Part shown: positions 54,090 through 64,000 of the stretch, in pieces
Numbering within the stretch: the first letter of the stretch is position 1
Layout of the letters: each line of letters opens with the position of its first letter
Assembly: GCA_046331705.1 (NCBI GenBank)
Contig: JAXLQJ010000018.1
Location: forward strand, 58,721-122,720
Length of the DNA: 64,000 nucleotides
Direction of reading: 5' to 3'
Origin: JADJOY01 sp046331705 [NCBI: bacterium]
Lineage (GTDB): Bacteria; JADJOY01
Translations under genes and position numbers: made by a program
Notes under the pieces: generated by a model
Seen by the model: only the letters and a program-made list of their open reading frames with translations
Databases searched by the model: none
What the model was told of the DNA's origin: nothing

Positions 54090-55904
54090 ATGACCCCCGC
54101 CTCGACTCCGAACGACGCCCCGGCCCTCGACCACGCGGTGTTCGGCAACGGCCGCGTGCTCGCGCTGGTGAGCCCGACCAGCGCCATCGAGTGGCTCTGC
54201 CTGCCGCGTTTCGATTCGCCGTCGGTGTTCGGCCGCCTGCTCGATCGCGAGCGCGGCGGCACGTTTCGGGTGCTCGCCGGCGACCGCGAGGTACGCGGCG
54301 ATCTCGCGTATCGACCCAACACCAACGTCGCGGTCATCCGCTTCGAGCGCGACGACGCCGCGTGGGAGATCGTCGACTTCGCACCCCGCATCCCCAGCGG
54401 CCTCGGCATGCGGCTGCCGATCGAGATCGTGCGCGTGATCCGGCCGCTGCGCGGTCATCCCCGGCTGCGCGTGGATTTCGATCCGCGACCGGACTACGCG
54501 CGCGCCGCCGTGGAGATCCGCGAGGTCTCCTCCGGCCTCGAGATCGAGGGCGGCCCGTCGCGCCTTCACCTCGCCACCGATCTGCCCCTCCCCTACGTGC
54601 TGGGGCGGCAGGAGTTCACGCTGACGCGCCCGATCTCGTTCGTCCTCGGGTGCGAGCGCGCCAGCGAGAACGATCTTCACGCCCGCGTGCGCCACGACCT
54701 CGAGGTCACCACCAGCGGCTGGCGCGCGTGGGCCAAGACCTGCGCGTTGCCCACGTTCGCCCCCACGCAGGTGCTGCGCTCGGCGCTCTGCCTCAAGCTC
54801 CACGCCTACCACGACACCGGCGCCATCATCGCCGCCACCACCACCAGCATCCCGGAAGCGCTCGGGACGCCGCGCACCTGGGACTATCGCTATTGCTGGT
54901 TGCGCGACGCGGCGTTCGTGGTGGAAGCGCTGCGCAGGCTGAGCCACCTGAACGAGGGGGAGCGCTTCATCCACTACCTGCGCGACGTGGTCGAGTCCGG
55001 CCCGATCCAGCCGGTCTACGGCATCGGCGGCGAGCGCGAGCTACCCGAGCGGATGCTGGAGCATCTGGCGGGATTCGCCGGCAACGGCTTCGTGCGCATC
55101 GGCAACGCCGCCGTCGAGCAGCGCCAGAACGACCTGATGGGCGAGGTGATCCTCTGCCTCGAGACGCTGCTCACCGATCCGCGCATCGTCCACGACCGGC
55201 CGCGGGATTTCTTTCCGCTCATCCAGCAGCTCGTCGAGCACGCGATCCTGGTGGCGCCGCGCGAGGACACCGGCATCTGGGAGTACCGCTCGCTGCTGCG
55301 TCCCTACACGTTCTCGCGGGCGATGTGCTGGGTGGCCGTGAATCGCGGCGCGACGCTCGCGCGCGCGCTCGGCTACCCCGACATCGCCGACCGCTGGGAG
55401 GAGATCGCCGCCGCCGAGCGCGAGGTGGTGCTGACGCGTGGCTTCAGCGAAGCGAACGGGTTCTTCACGCAGGCGCTCGACGGCGAGTTCCCGGATGCGT
55501 CGTTGCTGTTGCTGCCGACGCTCGGGATCGTCGACGCCCACGATTCCCGCTTCCGGCGCACCGTCGAGGCGTACACCCAACGGCTGGTCGATCGCGGTCT
55601 CATGCTGCGCTACCGAAACTTCGACGACTTCGGCGAGACCACCAGCGCGTTCACGATCTGCTCGTTCTGGTGGGCCGAGGCGCTCGCGCTGATGGGCCGG
55701 CTCGACGACGCGGTCGAGGTGTTCGGGCGCGTGGCCAGCCATGCCAACCCGCTGGGGCTCTTCTCCGAGGACATCGAGCCCGATACGGGTCGGCTTCTCG
55801 GCAACTTCCCGCAGGCCTACACGCACGTCGGCCTGATCCACGCCGCGATGACGATCGGCGAGCTGCTGGAGGCGCGCGACGGTCGGGTGCGCGCCTGGAC
55901 CTGA
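54090..55904 (+). CDS. Glycoside hydrolase family 15 enzyme (glucoamylase/trehalase type)
   Basis: A 604-residue (alpha/alpha)6-barrel glycosidase that inverts alpha-linked glucosides. N-terminal super-beta-sandwich (AVFGNGRVLALVSPTSAIEWLCLP, FDSPSVFGRLLD), then the barrel: TWDYRYCWLRDAAFVVEAL, VYGIGGERELPERM, HLAGF, NGFVRIGNAAVEQ, DTGIWEYRSLLRPYTFSRAMCWVA (general acid Glu in IWEYR) and FSEDIEPDTGRLLGNFPQAYTHVGLI (general base Glu). There is no signal peptide, so it is cytosolic. In many actinobacteria and proteobacteria this group hydrolyses trehalose, which its position next to trehalose-6-phosphate synthase supports. GGAG at 54081-54084 precedes ATG 54090. Confidence 0.94.
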   Translation: MTPASTPNDAPALDHAVFGNGRVLALVSPTSAIEWLCLPRFDSPSVFGRLLDRERGGTFRVLAGDREVRGDLAYRPNTNVAVIRFERDDAAWEIVDFAPRIPSGLGMRLPIEIVRVIRPLRGHPRLRVDFDPRPDYARAAVEIREVSSGLEIEGGPSRLHLATDLPLPYVLGRQEFTLTRPISFVLGCERASENDLHARVRHDLEVTTSGWRAWAKTCALPTFAPTQVLRSALCLKLHAYHDTGAIIAATTTSIPEALGTPRTWDYRYCWLRDAAFVVEALRRLSHLNEGERFIHYLRDVVESGPIQPVYGIGGERELPERMLEHLAGFAGNGFVRIGNAAVEQRQNDLMGEVILCLETLLTDPRIVHDRPRDFFPLIQQLVEHAILVAPREDTGIWEYRSLLRPYTFSRAMCWVAVNRGATLARALGYPDIADRWEEIAAAEREVVLTRGFSEANGFFTQALDGEFPDASLLLLPTLGIVDAHDSRFRRTVEAYTQRLVDRGLMLRYRNFDDFGETTSAFTICSFWWAEALALMGRLDDAVEVFGRVASHANPLGLFSEDIEPDTGRLLGNFPQAYTHVGLIHAAMTIGELLEARDGRVRAWT

Positions 55905-55922
55905 TCGGGTGCGGATCGACCC

Positions 55923-58106
<2,184 letters not shown>

Positions 58107-58124
58107 CGCGGCGTCGCGCGGCGC

Positions 58125-59192
58125 TCAACGCATCGCCACGATGCGATCGACGGCCCGGTCCGCGCCGTCGATGCGCTCGGGAAATCGCTCCGGCATCGCG
58201 AGGATCTCGTCGAGCGCCGCGCCGATCCCGCGGGGATCCAGGTTCTCGGGCGGAATCTCGAGCGAGGTCATCTCGCGCTTCATCCACGCCACCATGGGCG
58301 CGGTCTCGGGGAAGTCCGCCCGCGCGGCGAAGAGAAAGCGCGTGCGGTTGCCCGCCGCTTCCGCGATGGTCCCGTAACCCGGCTTCGAGAACACCACGTC
58401 GGCCCCGGCCACCAGGCTCGGATACGCGACGTCCGGCACGTGGGTCGCGTCGTCCCTGGCCACGAGCGGCACCAGCGGCGGCGCGGTGATCCAGCGCACG
58501 CCCGCGATGCGCGGCAATCGTCGATCCAGATCCGCGAGCCCGAACCCGCCGAACGAGAGCAGCACCAGCCGCTCGCCGGGCTTCGCGATCGCGGCGCGCC
58601 AGGCACGTGCGTCGCCGGTGGCGAGGCGCGACACGATGCCCACCTCGACGACGTTCGGGAACGCCACCAGCTCCGGGCCGGGGACGAGCCTGAGCGCGAG
58701 TGGCGTCGCGCCGTGCGCCCGAACCGCGAGATCGCGCCATGGCGCGAACCGCGGATCCGCGCGGGCGTACTCACCGTAGATGAACGCCCAGTCGAAATTG
58801 GTCGACGCCGCGAACGCGAGCTCGGCTTCGGCCGCCGCCAGGAGCGCCGCGGGAGGGACGTCGGCGACCACGCGGTCTGCGCCGCTGGCGCGCATGCGCC
58901 GCGCGAGATCCGCCACTAGGTGCGTCTCCGCCCACAACGCGGCGAGTCGCTCGAGCGTGACGTCGAGATCGTGGGTGATGCCATCGCGCTGCGCGACGCC
59001 CACGTCCATGCGCACCGGCTCGAGCGACCAGCGATCGAGGTCGCCCAGGAAGTCGTGAAAGATCGACGCGGGCACCCTCGACCAGAACGTCACGCGCGCT
59101 CGCGGCTCGCGCTCGAGGAGTCGACGCGCCACGGCCATCTGGCGCGCGGCGTGGCCGAAGCCGTGGTCGGTGATCGCGAACAGAACGTGCAC
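58125..59192 (-). CDS. MurG/GT28-like glycosyltransferase
   Basis: A 355-residue GT-B protein: VHVLFAITDHGFGHAARQMAVA at the N terminus (the GxGH acceptor loop), ADRVVADVPPAALLAAAEA, then LVLLSFGGFGLADLD (start of the donor half), RWITAPPLVPL and VVFSKPGYGTIAEAAGNRTRFLF (diphosphate-binding loop). Its closest resemblance is to the glycosyltransferase-like domain of bacterial L-arabinokinase-type proteins and MurG relatives; the sugar is unknown. GTG 59192 or 59198 are near-equivalent starts. Convergent with the trehalose operon and separated from it by a stem-loop. Confidence 0.85.
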   Translation of the reverse strand: MHVLFAITDHGFGHAARQMAVARRLLEREPRARVTFWSRVPASIFHDFLGDLDRWSLEPVRMDVGVAQRDGITHDLDVTLERLAALWAETHLVADLARRMRASGADRVVADVPPAALLAAAEAELAFAASTNFDWAFIYGEYARADPRFAPWRDLAVRAHGATPLALRLVPGPELVAFPNVVEVGIVSRLATGDARAWRAAIAKPGERLVLLSFGGFGLADLDRRLPRIAGVRWITAPPLVPLVARDDATHVPDVAYPSLVAGADVVFSKPGYGTIAEAAGNRTRFLFAARADFPETAPMVAWMKREMTSLEIPPENLDPRGIGAALDEILAMPERFPERIDGADRAVDRIVAMR

Positions 59193-59409
59193 GGGCACCC
59201 GGGAGGGCCGATCGCCAGCGCACGCGGCGCGACCGACCAGCGAAGCACCAAGGCTGTCACGGCGACTCGCAGCCGTCAGCGCGGCCGCGCGGGCCAGCGC
59301 TGAATATCCACGGGCCGCGGACGTCCAACGAGAAAGGCGTCCCGGCCCGCACCCAACGCCTTCCTCGATTCGCGAGTGCGCGGCGAAACCGCGCACGGAG
59401 GCTCGTGCC

Positions 59410-59853
59410 ATGCATGCGCAACGCACTCGTGCCGCGCTCCTCGCCCTCGGCGCCGCCGTGCTGACGCTCGCCACCGCCTGTGGCGGCGGTGGAGGTGGAG
59501 GCGGCCCGGCCCAACCGAGCGAGCTGGGCGAGTGGACCATCGGCACGCTCGACATGAGCGGTGGCGATTCCTTCCAGTATCAAGCGGCGGCGCTTCGCTT
59601 CACCGACACCCCGCACCAGGTCGCGTTCTCGGCGCAACACAGCGACACCGTCTACTCGTGGATCAGCGACTACACGAAGACCGATTCGTCGATCGTCGCG
59701 AACGACGTCCCCGAGGTATCGGATCCAACCGACCTGGTGACCCTCGACCTGACGCTGGTATCGCAGACGAGCCTGGTGGGAACGGTCACCGAGTCCTACC
59801 CGGGCGACGGCGGCACGATCACCGTGGTCGGCGCGATCGACGCCACGCGCTGA
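59410..59853 (+). CDS. Small lipoprotein of unknown function
   Basis: No family recognised. 147 residues: signal ending LTLATACGGGG, with Cys at about 24 followed by a run of eight Gly. The mature part is beta-rich and acidic (WTIGTLDMSGGDSFQYQAAAL, SDTVYSWISDYTKTD, VTLDLTLVSQTSLVGTVTESY), ending close to the stop without a tail. CGGAGG lies about 9 bp before ATG 59410. Convergent with the next lipoprotein gene. Confidence 0.78.
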   Translation: MHAQRTRAALLALGAAVLTLATACGGGGGGGGPAQPSELGEWTIGTLDMSGGDSFQYQAAALRFTDTPHQVAFSAQHSDTVYSWISDYTKTDSSIVANDVPEVSDPTDLVTLDLTLVSQTSLVGTVTESYPGDGGTITVVGAIDATR

Positions 59854-59860
59854 CGCCGAG

Positions 59861-59879
59861 TGGCGCGCCCGTCGCGCCA
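59861..59879. terminator. Stem-loop at a convergent junction
   Basis: 7-bp arms TGGCGCG and CGCGCCA around CCCGT, between the two convergent lipoprotein stops. No T tract. Confidence 0.4.
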
Positions 59880-59887
59880 GGCGGCGC

Positions 59888-61060
59888 TCAGCTCGCCGCA
59901 GCCGGCGCCGGCACCCGATAAGGGTTCTGGAACGCCGGCAGGAACGGCCCGTCGCCAATCTCCCGCGCGAGCGCCTGGTGCTCCGGCGTGGCCGGCAGAT
60001 CGCGGCCCCAATCCGTCCAGCCGGCCTGCAAGGCCGCGCGGTAGAGCTTGAGCGACGCGTCCAGCGGCAGCCTCGCGGCAACCTGCTGGGCGTTGTAGCG
60101 AAGCGACGCCACGTTGCCGCCCACCCGCGCGCTCGCCGCCGCGGGATCCGCGAGCGAATCGAAGAGGCAGCCCAAGGCGCGCTCGCCGTAGCGGATCACC
60201 ACCGAGTCCGCGAGCGGCGGCACCTCGCCGGATCCGCCCTGGAGGAACTCGTTCATCACCACGGGCACGGCGAGCAGCTCGACCGCCACGCGAATGGCGC
60301 CGTCGGGTAGCGCCGCATCGGCGGTCTTCTGCAAGCGCGCGAAGGTCGGGTCCTCGAAGTAGCGCGCGCGGTGGGTCACGGTCCAGCGCGGATCGGCTTT
60401 GGGACACGCGAGCGGGCGGATCGGCTTCGCGAGGCCGGGGTCCGCGTGGAAGCGAAACTTCGCCGCGGCGGGGCTCGGGTGGAGCGTGGCGAGCGCGCGC
60501 AGCACCTCGGTCTTCGCCGCGTGGCTCGAATAGCCCCACTTGGCGCGCTGCACCAGCTCGGCGGCAACGCGAAGCAAGGCCTCGGCCTCGCTGCCCCAGC
60601 GTTCGCGTGCCTCGATGAGCGCGCCCGCGCCGCGGCTGATCTCGTCGGGGCTCTGGCGGAAGGTCACCTGGCCGCCCTGCTCCGAGATCGACCGCTCCAG
60701 GAATCGAAGGACGGCGTCGGGGTCCGGAAGCGGCTCGCCGGCGAGCGATCGCGCAGCGGCGTCGAGGAGCTTGCCGACCTGCTCCGCGATCGCGGGGTCG
60801 GAAACGCCGAGCAGCGTGGCGAGGTCCGGCTTGGGCGGCGCCGCGGGCGCGGCGGCCGGAGGCGCGGGCGCGGCGCTGGGAGCCGCCGTCGGCGACGGAG
60901 TGGGCACGGCTGCGGTCGGCGCCGAGCCCGGCTGCGGGCCGCTCGCGGCATCGCGCGACGGGGTGCTTCGACAGCCGAGCACCATCGCAACGACCAGCGT
61001 CAGCGCTCGCGCCGCGCGCGGGGCGGAACCGGCGCGCGGGCTTCCGGACGATCGAGTCAT
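59888..61060 (-). CDS. Lipoprotein with Pro/Ala-rich linker, function unknown
   Basis: No family recognised. 390 residues: signal ending VAMVLGCRSTPS with lipobox Cys30, a Pro/Ala/Thr-rich spacer at about 38-76 (typical of a reach through the periplasm), then a mostly helical globular domain (VGKLLDAAARSLAGEPLPD, ALLRVAAELVQRAKWGY, KFRFHADPGLAKPIRPLACP). One Cys pair is possible. ATG 61060 was chosen for the signal peptide. Divergent from the sulfotransferase gene. Confidence 0.75.
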   Translation of the reverse strand: MTRSSGSPRAGSAPRAARALTLVVAMVLGCRSTPSRDAASGPQPGSAPTAAVPTPSPTAAPSAAPAPPAAAPAAPPKPDLATLLGVSDPAIAEQVGKLLDAAARSLAGEPLPDPDAVLRFLERSISEQGGQVTFRQSPDEISRGAGALIEARERWGSEAEALLRVAAELVQRAKWGYSSHAAKTEVLRALATLHPSPAAAKFRFHADPGLAKPIRPLACPKADPRWTVTHRARYFEDPTFARLQKTADAALPDGAIRVAVELLAVPVVMNEFLQGGSGEVPPLADSVVIRYGERALGCLFDSLADPAAASARVGGNVASLRYNAQQVAARLPLDASLKLYRAALQAGWTDWGRDLPATPEHQALAREIGDGPFLPAFQNPYRVPAPAAAS

Positions 61061-61118
61061 CGAGCGCTCCTCGCTGCCTGCGGCGGGTCGTGACGCGTGC
61101 GCGCCGCCCCAGGGGAAT

Positions 61119-61135
61119 CGTGTTAACTAAATCGC
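61119..61135 (+). promoter_or_regulatory. AT-rich promoter-like element
   Basis: TGTTAACTAAAT is the only AT-rich stretch in the 110-bp divergent region and lies about 40 bp before ATG 61171; TTAACT or TAACTA could be a -10 box. No clear -35. Confidence 0.3.
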
Positions 61136-61170
61136 GTCGCGTCGCCCACCCACTGCGGGAAGGCTGGCCA

Positions 61171-62253
61171 ATGCTCGGTCGAATCGTTCGCGCTTACGTC
61201 ACCGTCGGTCGCACGTTCGGCGCATGGCTGCCGCCGCTCGTCACGTTTCTGCTCTTCTCGGTGCTGCGCCTGGTCGTCAGCATCGGCTGGTGCCTCGACC
61301 CGATCTTCTTCCCCAAGCTGCGTCGGACCCGTGTGCAAAGCCCGATCGTGCTGGTCGGCAATCCGCGCACGGGCACCACGTTCCTGCAACGCTTCCTCAC
61401 GGATCACGGCGTCGGCGCCGGCCTCGAGCTGTGGCGGATGCTCTATTCCTCGCTCACCATCCAGGCGGTGATCAAGCCGATTCTGCCCTTCCTCGAGAAG
61501 GTGAGCCCGGCCCGCCACCATTCGACCGTGGCCCACGAGACCAGCCTGACCTCCGTCGAGACCGACGACGTCTCGTTCCTGTTCCGGTTCTTCGACGGGA
61601 TGTTCCTCTACGGCTTCATCCTCGCGTTCGACGAGCACGATCGCGTGGATCTCGTCGATCCACGCCAGCGCGACACCACGCAACGCGACGGCGACTGGCT
61701 GGAGGCGCTCTGGAAGCGCAGCCTGGTGGCGCACGGGAGCGACCGCGTGGTGGCCAAGCTCTTCTCGCTCTCCGCGTGGCTACCGACCTTCCTGCGGCGC
61801 TTTCCCGACGCCAAGATCCTCTACATGGTGCGCGATCCGCTGGAGGTGCTGCCCTCGGCGCTCAGCCTCACCACCGGCGTGCTGGACAAGGCGCTCGGCT
61901 TCTGGGATCGCCCCGAGCCGCTCAGGCGGCGCTACGTCCAGCGCATGGTGGCCGGCTACACGCTGCTCCTGCGGCGCTTCCACGACGACTACACCTCGGG
62001 CGCCATACCCAAGGAGAACGTCTACATCGTCCGTTACGATCGCTTGATGCGCGAGTTCGACGTGGTGATGGACGAGATCCTCGCCTTCACCGGCAGCCCC
62101 AGGAGCGACGCGCTGGTGGCGGCGATCCGCTCGCAAGCCGAGAAGCAACGCGGCTACAAGAGCAAGCACACCTACAGCCTCGCGCAATTCGGCCTCGACG
62201 CCGACGCGCTGCGCCGCGACTGCCAATTCGTGTACGACGCGTTCGGGATCTGA
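61171..62253 (+). CDS. Sulfotransferase family protein
   Basis: A 360-residue PAPS-dependent sulfotransferase fold. PAPS 5'-phosphosulfate loop VLVGNPRTGTTFLQRFL, 3'-phosphate loop ILYMVRDPLEVLPSAL, and the closing VRYDRLMREFDVVMDEI. A hydrophobic N-terminal segment (about 18-42, WLPPLVTFLLFSVLRLVVSIGW) suggests membrane attachment. The acceptor is unknown; members of this subgroup are often next to lipid or polyketide genes. GGGAAGG at 61157-61163 supports ATG 61171 over an upstream in-frame start. The downstream lipoprotein gene begins 23 bp later and is probably co-transcribed. Confidence 0.9.
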   Translation: MLGRIVRAYVTVGRTFGAWLPPLVTFLLFSVLRLVVSIGWCLDPIFFPKLRRTRVQSPIVLVGNPRTGTTFLQRFLTDHGVGAGLELWRMLYSSLTIQAVIKPILPFLEKVSPARHHSTVAHETSLTSVETDDVSFLFRFFDGMFLYGFILAFDEHDRVDLVDPRQRDTTQRDGDWLEALWKRSLVAHGSDRVVAKLFSLSAWLPTFLRRFPDAKILYMVRDPLEVLPSALSLTTGVLDKALGFWDRPEPLRRRYVQRMVAGYTLLLRRFHDDYTSGAIPKENVYIVRYDRLMREFDVVMDEILAFTGSPRSDALVAAIRSQAEKQRGYKSKHTYSLAQFGLDADALRRDCQFVYDAFGI

Positions 62254-62276
62254 ATACCGGGGCGGGAGAATCGACG

Positions 62277-62714
62277 ATGAAGACGACCACCACCCTCCGC
62301 GATCGCCGCGCGATCGGTGCGGTGCTGCTCGTTCTCGTGACGCTCGCCAGCGCGTGCGGCGACGACTCGAACCGGGTGAACGTCGAGCTGCGCCGCGGTG
62401 AGCAACGCGCCGTCGAGCTCACGGTCACGACCACGCAGATCTTCGACGGCCGGCTGCTCTCGTGCGATTTCGTGTCGCTGCGGCCCAAGGACCCCGACAA
62501 TCAGCTCGCGCTCCAAAACCTGGAGATCGCACTGAGCGACTCTGGAAAATCGGGCGACCTGAGCTGCACCGCGCGCATCGATCTCGCCGTTCACGCCGAC
62601 GCCGTCCCCGGCGAGTACCGGATCGACGTCGACTTCTCGTACACCTGGACGGACGGTCTCGACATCCTCACCGGCGAAGACCAAGGGCGCATCCGGATCA
62701 CCATCGTCGCCTGA
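62277..62714 (+). CDS. Small lipoprotein of unknown function
   Basis: No family recognised. 145 residues: signal ending VTLASACGDDSN with the lipobox Cys at about 27; the mature part is a predicted beta-sandwich (VNVELRRGEQRAVELTVTTT, TARIDLAVHADAVPGEYRID, IRITIVA) with two Cys that could form a disulphide. It resembles a cohesin/Ig-like or uncharacterised carbohydrate-binding sandwich. GGGAGA at 62264-62269 precedes ATG 62277. Follows the sulfotransferase. Confidence 0.78.
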   Translation: MKTTTTLRDRRAIGAVLLVLVTLASACGDDSNRVNVELRRGEQRAVELTVTTTQIFDGRLLSCDFVSLRPKDPDNQLALQNLEIALSDSGKSGDLSCTARIDLAVHADAVPGEYRIDVDFSYTWTDGLDILTGEDQGRIRITIVA

Positions 62715-62781
62715 CGTCGCTCGACTCGCCCGCGCCGCAATGGGCTCGCCGGCGCCATGGGGACGAGAATCCACGTGCCAG

Positions 62782-62794
62782 CCGCTTCGAGCGG
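62782..62794. terminator. Short stem-loop at a convergent junction
   Basis: CCGCT-TCG-AGCGG between the convergent lipoprotein and small helical gene. No T tract. A 5-bp stem in GC-rich DNA is weak evidence. Confidence 0.3.
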
Positions 62795-62814
62795 TCCGTC
62801 GCGCGCCGGCGGGC

Positions 62815-63021
62815 TCAGCTCGTCACTTTCCGACGGGCGTCTTGGAGGGCGCCGCGGAGGATGTGGAGGGCCTCGAGGCGGTGGGCCGGATCGAGCCTCT
62901 GGAAGCGCGCGCCCTGGACGTAGGTATCGATCTCGGCGGCCTTGTGGGGGAAGTCGCGGCGGATCTCGGCGACGAGCTGCGCGATCTCGACCGCGGTGGG
63001 GTCGGCGGGTTGCTCCTTCAT
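62815..63021 (-). CDS. Small helical protein of unknown function
   Basis: 68 residues, predicted all-helical (VEIAQLVAEIRRDFPHKAAE, LDPAHRLEALHILRGALQDA), charged, no Cys, no signal. The ATG at 63021 has GAGGAG 9 bp upstream, which the in-frame ATG at 63030 lacks at a workable distance, and this decides the start. Codon positions are GC-rich at the third base as in other genes. Function unknown. Divergent from the truncated lipoprotein gene. Confidence 0.7.
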   Translation of the reverse strand: MKEQPADPTAVEIAQLVAEIRRDFPHKAAEIDTYVQGARFQRLDPAHRLEALHILRGALQDARRKVTS

Positions 63022-63171
63022 CGCTGGCATCTCCTCAAGCGTCCCGGCGAGCGAGGATCGACTCTAGCGCAGGCCGAAGCGGGGACGGCAGAGGGAGCCT
63101 CGCGCCGCGAGACCGCGGTGCGCGCCGCGTGGGAAGACGGCGAAGGCCCGACGTGCAGTGCAACGCGCCCT

Positions 63172-63205
63172 GCGATGTGAATCGCTGACCCGCGATGTGG
63201 ATCGC
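63172..63205. promoter_or_regulatory. Tandem palindromic boxes, GCGATGTGRATCGC twice
   Basis: GCGAT-GTGA-ATCGC (63172-63185) and GCGAT-GTGG-ATCGC (63192-63205). Each is a perfect 5-bp inverted repeat with a 4-base spacer; the two are 20 bp apart start to start, about two helical turns, which suits cooperative binding of a dimeric regulator. Located in the divergent region between 63021 and 63483. Confidence 0.55.
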
Positions 63206-63371
63206 GGCGCGAAGCAACGACGCGGGCGCGGACGGACGAGCCCGACGCGACGAGTCCGTCCTCGACTCTCGTGTTCCGCAGGTGCTCGACGAGGCACCGC
63301 CAGCGGAGTGTCGGCGAGACGCGCGCGCCGACTCGGGGGTGGCGGCCACGAAGACCGCGATCCTCGTGGGG

Positions 63372-63442
63372 CGGGGCTTGAAAAGCCCCCCGGGACAACG
63401 TCAGCTAGGCCCGAGATCGCGCGTTACGCGCTGATTCGAGGC
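63372..63442 (+). ncRNA. Candidate structured RNA leader (two adjacent stem-loops)
   Basis: GGGGCTT-GAA-AAGCCCC (63373-63389) is followed by GCGCG-TTA-CGCGC (63419-63431), whose flanks GCCCGAGATC and GATTCGAGGC extend the stem with small bulges. The 3' end of the second stem is about 40 bases before the ATG of the truncated lipoprotein gene. It matches no riboswitch consensus I know. Confidence 0.35.
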
Positions 63443-63482
63443 ATAGCCGCAGCGGGGTGCGGGTGCGCGCGGGGTTTCGTCG

Positions 63483-64000
63483 ATGTCCGTGATGGGCTCA
63501 CATCGCGCGCGTCCCGATTCGCGTGCGGCGTTCGCGCGGCTCGCGCTCGGCGTGGCGCTCGCGTGGGTCGCCGGCACGCTCGAGGGTTGCGCGACGCCAG
63601 TGGGCGTCGAGCTCGTGGATCCAAGCGAGGTGCACCGCACGCTGACGGCGAACGTGCTCACGACCGGCGAGCCCAGTGCCGCCTCCTCCGAGGTGCTGCT
63701 TCGCCTCGACCTCGCGGGGCGCTTCGCCGACGACCCCGAGCACACGCTCATGATCGTGCATGCGGGGCTCGGCGGAAGCGACGAGCCCGACCGCCTGTTC
63801 GCGCTCTCGGAGCTCTCGTTCCTGTACGCGAGCGAGCATCGCGATCCGCCCTGGTTCCTCGCTGCGGCGCTCTATGCCTACGCATTCCTGTTTCCGAGCG
63901 ACGCGGCGCTCCGACCGGAACCGAGCGATCCGCGCTACCGCCTGGCGCTCGACCTCCACAACCGCGGCCTCGCGGCGGGGTTGGTCGCCGACTCCGACCG
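63483..64000 (+). CDS. Lipoprotein with alpha/beta-hydrolase-associated N-terminal domain, 3' end outside window
   Basis: An open frame from ATG 63483 to the window end (172 codons, no stop). Signal segment ending WVAGTLEGCATP with a lipobox-like Cys at 36. The mature part has VELVDPSEVHRTLTANVLT, a helical stretch (RLFALSELSFLYASEHRD) and AAALYAYAFLFPSDAAL, which I recall as the start of exported PGAP1-like alpha/beta hydrolases in deltaproteobacteria; the catalytic part would lie beyond the window. Codon use matches the neighbours. The family call is tentative. Confidence 0.6.
   Translation, partial: MSVMGSHRARPDSRAAFARLALGVALAWVAGTLEGCATPVGVELVDPSEVHRTLTANVLTTGEPSAASSEVLLRLDLAGRFADDPEHTLMIVHAGLGGSDEPDRLFALSELSFLYASEHRDPPWFLAAALYAYAFLFPSDAALRPEPSDPRYRLALDLHNRGLAAGLVADSD

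Larger units (their letters stand above)
63031..63482. other. 452-bp divergent intergenic region
   Basis: No supported gene. It carries the tandem palindromes at 63172-63205 and the two stem-loops at 63372-63442, listed separately, and is the most element-dense intergenic region in the window. Confidence 0.7.

Noticed and set aside
63031-63482. Known riboswitch class in the leader of the last gene
   Set aside because: No cobalamin, FMN, SAM, glycine or c-di-GMP consensus core is present; only generic stem-loops.

Overview
The window is a GC-rich (about 70 percent G+C by eye) chromosomal segment of a Gram-negative bacterium. It contains about 43 protein genes and no rRNA, tRNA, CRISPR array, insertion sequence or phage gene that I could find. 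Four structurally different Hanks-type Ser/Thr kinases, a GAF/AAA+ enhancer-binding protein, a five-PAS hybrid histidine kinase, an HD-GYP response regulator, many lipoproteins and a sugar dehydrogenase with calcium-binding thrombospondin-type repeats and a C-terminal membrane anchor all point to a Myxococcota-like or related deltaproteobacterial lineage. That placement is inference from gene content, not from a phylogenetic marker.

Layout. 0-12 kb: a 5'-truncated GMC oxidoreductase, a secreted glutathione peroxidase, an RlpA-like protein, and a TetR regulator with a 28-bp palindromic operator in front of a PilZ-kinase-pseudoreceiver fusion; then an EF-hand membrane protein, a two-domain lipoprotein and a kinase-HDOD-GAF fusion. 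12-17.3 kb: four glycosyltransferase genes. Three of them are broken by at least 13 clustered frame changes in about 2.5 kb, which makes this either a decayed locus or, more likely, a badly resolved stretch of sequence. 17.5-26 kb: an enhancer-binding regulator diverges from a CsgG/FlgO-like TPR lipoprotein, a FadL-like barrel and a Cys-rich lipoprotein; facing them is a membrane kinase whose extracytoplasmic part also carries TPRs and a CsgG/FlgO-like domain. 26-31.5 kb: an MFS exporter diverges from a kinase, metallophosphatase and PQQ-type sugar dehydrogenase operon. 31.5-42 kb: bacteriohemerythrin, HEAT-repeat protein, giant NAD-glutamate dehydrogenase, a divergent DAHP synthase paired with a creatininase-family protein, a lipoprotein and an HD-GYP regulator. 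42-46.3 kb: a minus-strand operon of a C45-hydrolase-like lipoprotein, an outer-membrane protein and a KAS III enzyme. 46.8-58.1 kb: the hybrid histidine kinase, then a cation/proton antiporter, a ClC transporter with CBS and RCK-C domains, a GH15 glycosidase and a fused trehalose-6-phosphate synthase/phosphatase, a coherent osmoadaptation set. 58.1-64 kb: a GT28-like glycosyltransferase, small lipoproteins, a sulfotransferase, a small unknown gene and a lipoprotein gene cut by the window end.

The most system-like part is 17.5-26 kb, where a regulator, a periplasmic lipoprotein, a barrel and a kinase share an envelope location and, for two of them, the same C-terminal domain type. Nine of ten convergent gene junctions carry a perfect GC-rich stem-loop without a T tract.
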